Positions 9,255 through 17,503 of a stretch of 64,000 nt of DNA are shown here, piece by piece (positions within the stretch are counted from its first letter, which is position 1; every line of letters begins with the position of its first letter). The notes beneath the pieces were generated by a model. That model saw nothing but the letters and a program-made list of their open reading frames with translations, had not been told where the DNA came from and searched no databases. The DNA is from Bacteroidia bacterium (GTDB lineage Bacteria; Bacteroidota; Bacteroidia; NS11-12g; UBA9320): assembly GCA_018402155.1 (NCBI GenBank), contig JAGYJG010000001.1, positions 1,880,501 to 1,944,500 of the forward strand, in the 5' to 3' direction. Both the position numbers and the translations under genes were made by a program.

Positions 9255-10865
9255 ATGACAAAATTCAGTTTACTATTCTCTTTAGTATTTGTCTTTCTAT
9301 TGGGATGCAAAACCCCAAAACAAGAGGTAGATACGATTATAACTGCTTCAAAAATTTATATCTGCAACGAAACTTTTGACATAGCTGAATCAATAGCCAT
9401 AAATCAAGGCAAAGTGGTAGCTTACGGAAATAAAAAAGACATTACGAGCAAATTTAAATCAAACGATAACCACGAATATTCTGGAATAATATACCCAGGA
9501 TTTATCGACGCGCATTCACACTTTTATGGTTATGGAACTATACTAAATAAAGTAGACCTTAAGGGAACTACTAGTCTTGAAAATGTGGTAGATCGAATTA
9601 TCGAACACGCCAAAACTACCCATGAATTTTGGATAACTGGTCGTGGTTGGGATCAGACCAAATGGGAGCAACAAGGCAGTTTGACTAATGTGAGGATGAA
9701 CGTATTTTTTCCGGATAGGCCTGTGTTTGTTAAAAGAATAGATGGTCATGCAGGTTTGGCAAATGCCAAAGCATTGGAACTAGCAGGCATTACTATTAAT
9801 ACCCGCGTAAGTGGAGGAACTATAGAAGTAAAAAATGGCAGACTTACCGGGCTTCTCACAGACAACGCTATGGAGTTAATAGATAAAATACTACCTATAC
9901 CCTCGCGAGAAAGTCAGATAGAAGCACTACTCAAAGCTCAAGAAAATTGCCTGAAAGCCGGCCTAACTACTGTAACAGACGCAGGATTAGACCTCCCAAC
10001 TATACTTCTAATAGATAGCCTTCAAAAAACCAGAAGACTAAATATAAGAGTATACGCAATGGCAAACCCATCCGAAGAAAACTTTCAGTTTTTCGAAAAG
10101 AATGGACCAATTTCTACCCCTAGATTGCAAGTTTCTTCTTTTAAATTATATGCCGATGGAGCACTCGGCAGCCGAGGTGCTAAACTAAAAGAAGACTACT
10201 GCGACCACCCAAACCATACCGGTGTATGGGTGACTACCCCTGAGCAAATTAATATGCTATGTGAACGGATTAATCAACTTGGTTTTCAAGCCAATACACA
10301 TGCAATTGGTGATAGTGCCAACAGTTTGGTGCTTCGCACCTACGCGAAACACCTAAAAGGCAAAAATGACCAGCGCTGGCGTATAGAGCACGCACAGGTA
10401 GTATCACCAGAAGACATGATTTTATTTCAAGAATACAATATACTGCCTAGTGTACAACCTACTCATGCTACAAGCGATATGAATTGGGCTGCAAAACGCC
10501 TTTGCAATAATCGTATGAGTGGAGCCTATGCATACAGTACCCTTCTATCCCTTAACGGATACTTACCGTTGGGCACAGATTTCCCCGTAGAAGAAATTCA
10601 TCCACTACACACGTTTCACTCTGCCGTATATAGACAAGATACAGACATGCAGCCCCTCGGAGGGTTTTTACCACAAGAGGCACTTACCCCGAAACAAGCG
10701 CTGCTTGGGATGACTCTATGGGCAGCCAAAGCCAATAGAATGGAAGATAAAATTGGTAGCCTTTCACCTGGAAAATATGCTGATTACGTATTGCTCGATC
10801 GTGATATAATGTACGAAAAATATATGCTAAAAACTAACGTACTGAAAACGGTGGTATCAGAATGA
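9255..10865 (+). CDS. Amidohydrolase (YtcJ-type, amidohydrolase family 3) lipoprotein
   Basis: 536-residue metal-dependent hydrolase with an exported lipoprotein signal (lipobox FLLGC at about residues 14-18). Metal-binding and family motifs are in order: GFIDAHSHFYG (about 80-90), DGHAGLANAKALELAG (about 157-172), YADGALGSRGA (about 299-309), HAIGDSANS, RIEHAQVV, and GTDFPVEEIHP near the C-terminus, followed by SPGKYADYVLLDRD. Relatives hydrolyse N-substituted formamides or similar amides, but the substrate is not predictable. It follows the subtilase closely, so it may handle products of extracellular protein breakdown (inference). Confidence 0.93.
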   Translation: MTKFSLLFSLVFVFLLGCKTPKQEVDTIITASKIYICNETFDIAESIAINQGKVVAYGNKKDITSKFKSNDNHEYSGIIYPGFIDAHSHFYGYGTILNKVDLKGTTSLENVVDRIIEHAKTTHEFWITGRGWDQTKWEQQGSLTNVRMNVFFPDRPVFVKRIDGHAGLANAKALELAGITINTRVSGGTIEVKNGRLTGLLTDNAMELIDKILPIPSRESQIEALLKAQENCLKAGLTTVTDAGLDLPTILLIDSLQKTRRLNIRVYAMANPSEENFQFFEKNGPISTPRLQVSSFKLYADGALGSRGAKLKEDYCDHPNHTGVWVTTPEQINMLCERINQLGFQANTHAIGDSANSLVLRTYAKHLKGKNDQRWRIEHAQVVSPEDMILFQEYNILPSVQPTHATSDMNWAAKRLCNNRMSGAYAYSTLLSLNGYLPLGTDFPVEEIHPLHTFHSAVYRQDTDMQPLGGFLPQEALTPKQALLGMTLWAAKANRMEDKIGSLSPGKYADYVLLDRDIMYEKYMLKTNVLKTVVSE

Positions 10866-11024
10866 AAAACGGTGGAAAATTTTGAATAGCCCTTTGGCTC
10901 TAGTTCAACATCAAGCATTCACCATTCAGTTAATCATAGCTCAGTATACTACCCTATTGAGGCCAAAAAATATTGATACGTCTTTTTACAAATATGTGCT
11001 CAACGCGCCAAATAACAACTTGAA

Positions 11025-11942
11025 TCACACCTCCCCAAACCATTTACGAATAATTTCTTGCTTGTTTTTCTTCACGTGATTTAAAAAAGCATCCGCTATA
11101 GGAGAATGTTTTTTTTTCTTCACCCAAATTAAATTCCAAGAGGTAACAATAGGGAGTCCCCGCACACGAATTATACGCAAACGGGCTTCTCTGAGTTCAT
11201 TTTTGATGCCTATAATGGGCATAATAGAATATCCTAATCCTGCTAACACCGCTTGCTTTACCGCTTCATTAGATGTAAGCTCCATTCTTTTTTTTTGAAA
11301 CGGAATATTTTGATTTAAAATGAACCCCTCCATAGTCTGTCTAGTACCTGACCCCCGCTCCCTAAAAATAAGAGGCAAATTCTGCAATAAATCAGTGGAA
11401 TAAATCTCATCCCCTAGCTCACTTGCTGATGAACCTATAAGATATAGTTTATTCTCTAATAATTCTAGTGCATCTACCTGCAACATAGGAGGTAAAATAG
11501 AAACTAATGAAAAGTCTACTTCGTTATTTTCTAAACTATTCAATACCCCCATTTTATTCGTAACATCCATACGCAAATCTACACCCGGGTACTTTTTTAT
11601 GAAATCAGTCAAAAAATAGGGCATTACATATTTTCCTGTAGACACTACTGATATTTTTAACCGTCCCGTTACCTCTCCCTTAAAAGATAGAGCTCTATGA
11701 TTAATAGCACTCACCTGATTGAGAATTTCGTCAGCTACCTCCGCTATTTCTTTACCGAAATCTGTGACATAAAGTTGCCTTCCTATTACTTCAGTAAGAG
11801 GAACAGAGAACTGCTCTTGAAAATTTTTTAACTGTATCGAGACCGCTGGTTGCGTTAAATGAAGTTCTTCTGCAGCCTTTGTTACGCTCTCGGTTTGCGT
11901 TACTTTCAAAAAAATACGTAACTGATGTAGTGTGTAATTCAT
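11025..11942 (-). CDS. LysR-type transcriptional regulator (CbbR/CcmR-like)
   Basis: 305-residue DNA-binding regulator. The N-terminal winged helix-turn-helix is clear (LHQLRIFLKVTQTESVTKAA followed by ELHLTQPAVSIQLKNF, residues about 5-42), then a substrate-binding-like effector domain with GRLKISVVSTGKYVMPYFL. The overall pattern resembles LysR proteins that control carbon fixation or inorganic-carbon uptake (CbbR, CmpR, CcmR). It is divergent from the isocitrate dehydrogenase, with about 90 bases between starts, and 2 kb from an SbtA-type bicarbonate transporter, which is a plausible target. Assignment to LysR is secure; effector and regulon are inference. Confidence 0.93.
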   Translation of the reverse strand: MNYTLHQLRIFLKVTQTESVTKAAEELHLTQPAVSIQLKNFQEQFSVPLTEVIGRQLYVTDFGKEIAEVADEILNQVSAINHRALSFKGEVTGRLKISVVSTGKYVMPYFLTDFIKKYPGVDLRMDVTNKMGVLNSLENNEVDFSLVSILPPMLQVDALELLENKLYLIGSSASELGDEIYSTDLLQNLPLIFRERGSGTRQTMEGFILNQNIPFQKKRMELTSNEAVKQAVLAGLGYSIMPIIGIKNELREARLRIIRVRGLPIVTSWNLIWVKKKKHSPIADAFLNHVKKNKQEIIRKWFGEV

Positions 11943-12029
11943 AAATTATTTTTATGCTTTACATTGAAAACATATATAAAAATATATGACAATTCTCTCT
12001 GACATTTGCAGTACAAATATAGCGCAATA

Positions 12030-13472
12030 ATGACTACAACGAGAATAACTATCGCCAAAGGAGACGGAATAGGCCCAGAAATCATGGATGCGACACTCAA
12101 AATTCTGAATGCAGCTGGCGCAAATTTAGCCTATGACGAAATAGACGTTGGAGAAAAGGTATACTTAAGTGGTAACACATCAGGCATAAGCGAAGAGGCG
12201 TGGGGCATAATTCGAAAAAACAAAATTTTTCTCAAAGCACCTATAACAACGCCACAAGGTGGTGGCTACAAAAGCTTGAACGTAACCATGCGAAAATCTC
12301 TTGGATTGTTTGCCAACGTTCGTCCATGTAAAAGCTTAAGTCCTTTTGTACAAACCAAACATCCACTAATGGACGTAGTCATAATACGCGAAAACGAAGA
12401 GGACCTTTACGCGGGCATTGAGCACCAGCAAACCGCTGAAGTAGTGCAATGTCTAAAACTTATAACTAGACCCGGCTGCGAAAAAATTGTGCGATATGCC
12501 TTTGAATACGCTAAACAAAATGGACGAAAAAAAGTAACCTGTTTTAGTAAAGATAACATAATGAAACAGACCGATGGTCTTTTTAGAGAGGTTTTTAATG
12601 AAGTGGCAGCTTCTTATCCCTCTATTCAAAATGAACATTGGATAGTTGACATAGCTACTGCAAAGCTAGCAGACACTCCAGAGGATTTTGACGTAATAGT
12701 AACCACTAATTTGTATGGCGATATCGTATCTGATGTAGCTGCACAAATAGCCGGCTCTGTAGGTTTAGCTGGCTCGTCAAATATTGGCCTTTCATGCGCT
12801 ATGTTTGAAGCCATACACGGCTCCGCTCCAGATATTGCAGGTAAAAATATAGCAAATCCGTCTGGATTACTTCAGGGTGCTGTAATTATGCTTAACCATA
12901 TAGGACAAGGACAAATAGCATCCAAAATTCAAAATGCTTGGCTCAAAACAATAGAAGACGGTATTCATACAGCTGATATTTTTAATGAAAAAATTAGTAA
13001 ACAAAAGGTCGGAACTTCACAGTTTGCAAATGCTGTAATAGATAACATTGGAAAATTACCCAGAAGTTTAACTCCTGTTAAATTTAGTGATACGAAGGAA
13101 ATAGTAATCCCTGATTACAAGCGCAGAACAAACATTAAAAAAGAACTTGTGGGCGTAGATATTTTCGTAGACTGTGCAGAACAAAACCCTGATAAAGTGG
13201 CCGCACTAATCCAAAAAATTAACAATGAAAGTGTACAACTCAGCATGATAACCAACAGGGGCGTTAAAGTTTGGCCAAATGGATTTAAAGAGACCTTTTG
13301 CACGGACCATTGGAGATGCCGTTTTCAAGCTAAAGACCAAAGAACAATATCTAAACAAGCAATCATAGATCTTCTAATAGCAGCAGAAAGCCATACAATC
13401 GATGTTATCAAAACTGAAAATCTTTACACGTTTAACGGTAAGATAGGATATTCACTTGGCCAAGGTCAATAA
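12030..13472 (+). CDS. icd: NADP-dependent isocitrate dehydrogenase, long Thermus-type
   Basis: Oxidatively decarboxylates isocitrate to 2-oxoglutarate and CO2. 480 residues from ATG 12030 (MTTTRITIAKGDGIGPEI); an upstream TTG would add eight residues without family support. Key segments: IAKGDGIGPEIMDATL (nucleotide fold entry), KSLNVTMRKSLGLFANVRPC (substrate-binding Arg cluster), VVIIRENEEDLYAGIEH, the metal-binding NLYGDIVSDVAAQIAGS, and EAIHGSAPDIAGKNIANPSG for the adenine site. A C-terminal extension of roughly 140 residues beyond the catalytic core resembles the long Thermus/Rickettsia form. It is divergent from the LysR gene, and citrate synthase is 3 kb away. Confidence 0.93.
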   Translation: MTTTRITIAKGDGIGPEIMDATLKILNAAGANLAYDEIDVGEKVYLSGNTSGISEEAWGIIRKNKIFLKAPITTPQGGGYKSLNVTMRKSLGLFANVRPCKSLSPFVQTKHPLMDVVIIRENEEDLYAGIEHQQTAEVVQCLKLITRPGCEKIVRYAFEYAKQNGRKKVTCFSKDNIMKQTDGLFREVFNEVAASYPSIQNEHWIVDIATAKLADTPEDFDVIVTTNLYGDIVSDVAAQIAGSVGLAGSSNIGLSCAMFEAIHGSAPDIAGKNIANPSGLLQGAVIMLNHIGQGQIASKIQNAWLKTIEDGIHTADIFNEKISKQKVGTSQFANAVIDNIGKLPRSLTPVKFSDTKEIVIPDYKRRTNIKKELVGVDIFVDCAEQNPDKVAALIQKINNESVQLSMITNRGVKVWPNGFKETFCTDHWRCRFQAKDQRTISKQAIIDLLIAAESHTIDVIKTENLYTFNGKIGYSLGQGQ

Positions 13473-13489
13473 TAGGGGTAAAAACAATG

Positions 13490-13557
13490 AAGTTTATTCA
13501 ACTTTTCATTAACTAATTACTTCTTTCTCAGCGTCGCCTTCATTGCAGAATAAACTT
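13490..13557. repeat. Perfect 10-bp inverted repeat with 48-base spacer
   Basis: AAGTTTATTC at 13490-13499 and its exact complement GAATAAACTT at 13548-13557 flank 48 bases in the gap between the isocitrate dehydrogenase and the 92-residue protein gene. It could be a long-range RNA stem in a leader, a pair of operator half-sites, or a scar of a lost small insertion. There is no T-run, so a terminator is unlikely. Confidence 0.55.
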
Positions 13558-13587
13558 ACACTGAAATTCACCAAAATAAAATAATAC

Positions 13588-13866
13588 ATGAGTAAAACAC
13601 AAAACTATCAATTAATTAATGGGATATACAACACAGAAGAAGCCAAAGAAATTTTACTAGGCATGGTTCGATACAAAATTCAATTTCATCAAAACAAGGT
13701 CTTTAGTAGTGACGTTCGCTTAGGTGTTGTAGATAAAATATCAAATACTCGTGTCGCAGAGTTAATGCGCACCCGAGAAGATATTTCAGCACTTATTGAA
13801 GAAGTATCCCGTGTTAATAAAAAGCTCTCAATAACCTCCTCCATTAATATTGAGATAACTGATTGA
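13588..13866 (+). CDS. Small conserved-looking protein of unknown function
   Basis: 92 residues, soluble, no signal peptide or membrane segment, no family I recognise. It looks like a small alpha/beta protein with a long central helix (MRTREDISALIEEVSRVNKK, about 62-81) and a terminal strand (SSINIEITD). SbtA transporters are often accompanied by a PII-like SbtB. This protein has a similar size and position next to the transporter but shows no PII T- or B-loop signature, so it should not be called SbtB. Its stop codon sits inside a terminator-like hairpin, which would limit read-through into the transporter gene. Confidence 0.75.
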   Translation: MSKTQNYQLINGIYNTEEAKEILLGMVRYKIQFHQNKVFSSDVRLGVVDKISNTRVAELMRTREDISALIEEVSRVNKKLSITSSINIEITD

Positions 13867-13899
13867 TGTGAAGAATTAATCAGTTTGATGTTTTTTTTT
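13857..13899 (+). terminator. Hairpin plus T-run overlapping the stop of the 92-residue gene
   Basis: AACTGATT (13857-13864) pairs exactly with AATCAGTT (13878-13885), followed after five bases by nine T residues (13891-13899). The left arm includes the TGA stop region of the upstream gene. The stem is AT-rich, so termination may be partial; position suggests an attenuator between the small gene and the bicarbonate transporter. Confidence 0.6.
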
Positions 13900-13905
13900 A
13901 AATGT

Positions 13906-13948
13906 TGAGAATGGACGAAAGTGTATATATGCTGGCGTCCATTCCTCA
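13906..13948 (+). promoter_or_regulatory. Strong hairpin in the leader of the bicarbonate transporter gene
   Basis: TGAGAATGGACG (13906-13917) pairs with CGTCCATTCCTCA (13936-13948): 12 base pairs with one bulged C, enclosing an 18-base AT-rich loop. It ends 30 bases before the sbtA start and is not followed by a T-run. It is either an RNA control or stability element or a DNA operator of unusual spacing; the nearby LysR protein is one candidate binder. Confidence 0.6.
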
Positions 13949-13978
13949 TTTAGCACACAAAAAAAAGAAAATAATTTT

Positions 13979-14938
13979 ATGAACTTAGATTTACTATTAG
14001 AAAATTTAACCAATCCAGCATTACTGTTTTTCATACTTGGAATACTCGCAGTAATCGTAAAAAGCGATTTAGAAATACCTGAAAACTCCTCCAAATTCAT
14101 ATCACTGTACCTGTTGTTTTCTATTGGTTTCAAGGGAGGTCAAGAGTTATCTCACGAGGAGATTACCGCAGAAATACTATGGTCTATGTTATTTGGTATG
14201 ACCATAGCTACAGCAATACCTATTTACACATTTTTGCTATTAAAACGCAAAATGACGGTTTATAATGCAGGTGCTGTAGCGGCGGCTTACGGCTCTGTAA
14301 GTGCGGTCACCTTTGTGACGGCAGTATCATATCTAGAAATGCAACAACTTCCGTTACATGGCCACATGGTCGCTATGATGGCCCTTATGGAGTCTCCAGC
14401 TATTATCGCGGGCCTCATCCTTATTTCAATTTTTAATAAAGATAAGGAACCCAAAATAAAGAAGCGAATAGCACTCCGACACTCACTTACCAACGGCAGC
14501 GTGCTTCTCATATTAGGCAGTTTACTCATCGGATTTATGGCTAGTGAGAAACAAGCTGAAGGCATCAAACCGTTTACTGACGATATATTTAAAGGATTTT
14601 TAGCTATATTCTTACTTGATATGGGAATTGTAAGTGGTAGAAAAATTGGGGATTTGTTAGCCAAAGGTTGGTTCCCTATTGCATTTGCTATACTTATACC
14701 GCTGATTAACGGAAGCTTGGTAGCACTGCTCAGTGGCATGGTAACCGATGACGTGAGCAATCGATTTATATTTGCAATACTAGCAGCAAGTGCCTCTTAC
14801 ATTGCAGTACCCGCCGCTATGAAAATGACAGTCCCCAAGGCAAATCCCGGATTATTTCTGCCCATGGCGCTTGCGGTCACCTTTCCAGTAAATATTACTA
14901 TTGGTATGCCAATCTACTTTTATTTGGCTAGCTGGTAA
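13979..14938 (+). CDS. sbtA: SbtA-type sodium-dependent bicarbonate transporter
   Basis: 319-residue inner-membrane protein with about 10 hydrophobic segments, matching the SbtA family (formerly DUF897). Family-like segments are NPALLFFILGILAVIVKSDLE-type opening, LYLLFSIGFKGGQEL (about 44-58), AAAYGSVSAVTFVTA (about 101-115), MALMESPAIIAGL (about 136-148) and IFLLDMGIVSGRKIG (second half). In cyanobacteria SbtA imports bicarbonate with Na+. In a heterotroph it probably supplies bicarbonate to carboxylases such as the acyl-CoA carboxylase in this window (inference). It is preceded by two leader hairpins and followed by a terminator-like dyad. Confidence 0.88.
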   Translation: MNLDLLLENLTNPALLFFILGILAVIVKSDLEIPENSSKFISLYLLFSIGFKGGQELSHEEITAEILWSMLFGMTIATAIPIYTFLLLKRKMTVYNAGAVAAAYGSVSAVTFVTAVSYLEMQQLPLHGHMVAMMALMESPAIIAGLILISIFNKDKEPKIKKRIALRHSLTNGSVLLILGSLLIGFMASEKQAEGIKPFTDDIFKGFLAIFLLDMGIVSGRKIGDLLAKGWFPIAFAILIPLINGSLVALLSGMVTDDVSNRFIFAILAASASYIAVPAAMKMTVPKANPGLFLPMALAVTFPVNITIGMPIYFYLASW

Positions 14939-14940
14939 TA

Positions 14941-14969
14941 AAAACTTGCAACTTTCAAAGTTGAGTTTT
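14941..14969 (+). terminator. Terminator-like dyad after sbtA
   Basis: AAAACT(14941-14946)-TG-CAACTTT(14949-14955) pairs with AAAGTTG(14957-14963)-AGTTTT(14964-14969). The stem is long but AT-rich, the central loop is a single base in the DNA, and the T-run is short; it is likely a weak terminator immediately after the stop codon. Confidence 0.5.
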
Positions 14970-15340
14970 GTTCAAGTAATTATTAGGCGGTGGTACTTTG
15001 TGTAATTTATCCAGGTAGTTGATTTGTTAAAATAATCAGACGGAGTTTATGTAAATGATTAAAGGACTGTTTATCTTTAACTAATACGTATCAACAATTA
15101 CTTAAAACAGAAGAACATTCTCCTAAATGTCATACTTACAGTACACTATTTAGGTGAAATCTATTTAGGATTCAGTCTCTTTGAGTTTTAAGTTTTTTAT
15201 ATTTAACTATCACCAAACCATTGATTTAAGCACTATAAATTACCAAAAAGTAAGGGGAAGTCTAGTTGAACTCTAACCTAAAACAACCAAAAATAACCCA
15301 CCCAGACCAAGAGCGAATCTTATACATAGAAATACACTGA
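14970..15340. other. Intergenic region between convergent sbtA and gltA
   Basis: About 370 AT-rich bases between two convergent genes. I find no open frame of interest, no repeat and no RNA gene here; it has the stop-rich look of non-coding DNA. Confidence 0.5.
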
Positions 15341-16630
15341 CTAACTCCTTTTTTCTATCGAAACAAAGTCTCGGCTTACTGGTCCAGTATAAATCTGACG
15401 TGGTCTACCGATAGGATGTTTATCATCCATCATTTCTTTCCATTGTGCTATCCAGCCCGGCAAACGACCGAGGGCAAAGAGTACGGTAAACATTTCTACA
15501 GGGAATCCCATTGCTTTGTATATAATTCCTGAATAGAAGTCTACGTTAGGGAACAATTTTCGTTCTATAAAGTACGGGTCTGACAACACAACCGCCTCTA
15601 ACTTTTTCGCTATTTCTAACGTTGGATCGTTTACTCCAAGTTTTTCTAGCACCTCATCAGCAGATTGCTTTATGATTTTAGCTCTTGGGTCAAAGTTTTT
15701 ATAAACCCTGTGACCAAAACCCATAAGACGAAATGGATCATCTTTATCTTTCGCTTTGTCTATATATTTCTGAGCGTCCCCTCCGTCTGCTTGTATAGCT
15801 TCTAGCATCTCTATTACTTTTTGATTCGCTCCACCGTGAAGAGGACCCCAAAGTGCAGCTATACCAGCAGATATACTTGCATAAAGATTTGCATGGCTAG
15901 AGCCCACAAGTCTTACTGTAGATGCGGAGCAGTTTTGCTCGTGGTCTGCATGCAGTATCATGAGCTTATTCATTGCGCGCACCAGAATAGGATCTATTAT
16001 ATACTCTTCAGTGACGTGCTTGAAAGTCATATTCAAGTAGTTTTCTACATACGTTAGACTATTTTGCGGGTAAATGAGCGGATGACCATTTCTATTCTTT
16101 GAAATCATTGCGCAAATAGTTGGCATCTTTGCTAAAAGTCTAGTAATAGTTCTCATACGTGCTTCTTCTCCTGCATTCGGGTTCAAACTCTCCGGATAAA
16201 AAGACGAGAGTGATGAAATCATGGCTATCAACTGACCCATAGGGTGACTGCCAGAAGGCCAAGCATCAAAAATATTTTGAATATCTCCATTGACCAACGT
16301 ATGTCTTCTTATTTCATTATCCCATCTGTCATATTCCTCTTTTGTAGGTAATTCTCCATAAATAAGCAAATAGGCTACCTCAAGAAATTCCGCTTTGTCT
16401 GCTAGTTCCTCTATAGAGTAACCTCTATGTCTTAATATCCCTTTCTCTCCATCAAGATACGTAATGGCCGAAGTAGTGGAACCCGTATTTTTGTATCCTA
16501 AATCTAGGGTAACAGCACCCGTAGCTCCGCGCAGTTGACTTATATCAATCCCTACTTCGTTTTCTGTGCCTACTATTACGGGCAGTTCGGTTTCTTGACC
16601 TTGAATGTTAATCTTTGCGGTTTGTGACAT
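15341..16630 (-). CDS. gltA: Citrate synthase (type II)
   Basis: Condenses acetyl-CoA with oxaloacetate at the entry to the TCA cycle. 429 residues, typical of the hexameric bacterial type. Motifs include the His-containing SSHANLYASISAGIAALWG and GPLHGGANQ, the catalytic GFGHRVYKNFDPRAKI segment, and the C-terminal PGWIAQWKEMM with RPRQIYTGP. The N-terminal small domain (LDLGYKNTGSTTSAITYLDG) is of the type II pattern. A good promoter lies 38-68 bases upstream and is back-to-back with a plus-strand promoter. Confidence 0.97.
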   Translation of the reverse strand: MSQTAKINIQGQETELPVIVGTENEVGIDISQLRGATGAVTLDLGYKNTGSTTSAITYLDGEKGILRHRGYSIEELADKAEFLEVAYLLIYGELPTKEEYDRWDNEIRRHTLVNGDIQNIFDAWPSGSHPMGQLIAMISSLSSFYPESLNPNAGEEARMRTITRLLAKMPTICAMISKNRNGHPLIYPQNSLTYVENYLNMTFKHVTEEYIIDPILVRAMNKLMILHADHEQNCSASTVRLVGSSHANLYASISAGIAALWGPLHGGANQKVIEMLEAIQADGGDAQKYIDKAKDKDDPFRLMGFGHRVYKNFDPRAKIIKQSADEVLEKLGVNDPTLEIAKKLEAVVLSDPYFIERKLFPNVDFYSGIIYKAMGFPVEMFTVLFALGRLPGWIAQWKEMMDDKHPIGRPRQIYTGPVSRDFVSIEKRS

Positions 16631-16667
16631 GAGTATTTCTGTTTTTATGACTATATTTTATGGTCAG

Positions 16668-16698
16668 CAAATTTAGTGCCATTGCACTGTTTTTCAAA
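16668..16698 (-). promoter_or_regulatory. Promoter for gltA
   Basis: On the minus strand TTTG (CAAA at 16695-16698) is followed 19 bases later by TAAATTTG (CAAATTTA at 16668-16675), matching the Bacteroidota TTTG / TAnnTTTG pair with the usual spacing. Distance to the gltA ATG is about 37 bases. Confidence 0.75.
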
Positions 16699-16716
16699 GG
16701 ATAAGTGACAATAATT

Positions 16717-16745
16717 TTTGTTATTTGGAAATTGTCTTAGTTTTG
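16717..16745 (+). promoter_or_regulatory. Promoter for the 221-residue gene
   Basis: TTTG (16717-16720), 17-base spacer, TAGTTTTG (16738-16745), a full TAnnTTTG match. It overlaps an upstream TTG start candidate (16725), which supports the ATG at 16764 as the true start. Confidence 0.7.
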
Positions 16746-16763
16746 CTAAAGAACGAAAAAACC

Positions 16764-17429
16764 ATGTCAGAAAACATTGTCAATATACTTGAGGGACTTA
16801 ACCATAAAGCAGCACTGAAACAACACATTTACCGCAACACGCTGGAGACTTTTGAACAACTGAAAACCTGTGCATTAGAAATTGCTGAACACCTAACTCC
16901 ACAAGTTATTGAAAAAGATAAAAATCTTCAAGTTGAATTAATAGAAGTAAGCGAATTTGAGTTTCACCTAAAATTTAGCGGAGATACCATTACCTTTATT
17001 ATGCACACTAATGTATTTTGTTTTCCACCTGAACATGCAGTAGGTAAAAGCTCTTATGTATTAGAAACACCCACCCGTGGCTATTGCGGTATGATTCAAG
17101 CGTATAATTTCCTATCAGACTCGTTGAAATACCAACGTCTATCTGACATAGGTTATTTACTCGCCCGACTATTTATCAATGCAGAAGGTAATTTTTTTGT
17201 CGACGGCCAACGTCAACTAGATTTTCTGTACAAAGAATTTGCAACTCAAAAAATAAATGCCAGCGCTATTAGTAAGATTATAGAACAAACCATGCTCTAC
17301 GCGCTAGATTTTGACCTCTATGTGCCGCCTATGGAGGTAATGTCCGAAATCACTTTGCAGCAAAAACGAGTATTTAATAATGCAGGTGGTTTTGCCACTG
17401 GGAAGAGACTAGGTTTCAAAAAAGAGTAG
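16764..17429 (+). CDS. Conserved-looking cytosolic protein of unknown function
   Basis: 221 residues from ATG 16764; the longer TTG-initiated frame would begin inside the promoter. No signal peptide or membrane segment. It has a helical N-terminus (about residues 1-50), a beta-rich middle with two aromatic patches (FEFHLKFSGDTITFIMHTNV and NVFCFPPEHAVGKSSYV), and a helical C-terminus ending in GGFATGKRLGFKKE. I do not recognise the family and do not propose a function. Single gene between divergent gltA and the convergent C1 peptidase. Confidence 0.85.
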   Translation: MSENIVNILEGLNHKAALKQHIYRNTLETFEQLKTCALEIAEHLTPQVIEKDKNLQVELIEVSEFEFHLKFSGDTITFIMHTNVFCFPPEHAVGKSSYVLETPTRGYCGMIQAYNFLSDSLKYQRLSDIGYLLARLFINAEGNFFVDGQRQLDFLYKEFATQKINASAISKIIEQTMLYALDFDLYVPPMEVMSEITLQQKRVFNNAGGFATGKRLGFKKE

Positions 17430-17503
17430 CATTAAATTTTTTCGCTAGCTGCACTTTTTTGTATTTACTTTATTTCAAATCAGGTTAAGTCAAACCTTTA
17501 CGC

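Noticed and set aside
10882-11079. 65-codon plus-strand frame after the amidohydrolase
   Set aside because: It overlaps the 3' end of the LysR gene, has no recognisable composition or motif, and begins with TTG; treated as chance.
13588-13866. Calling the 92-residue protein SbtB
   Set aside because: Position and size fit, but no PII-like signature loop is visible.
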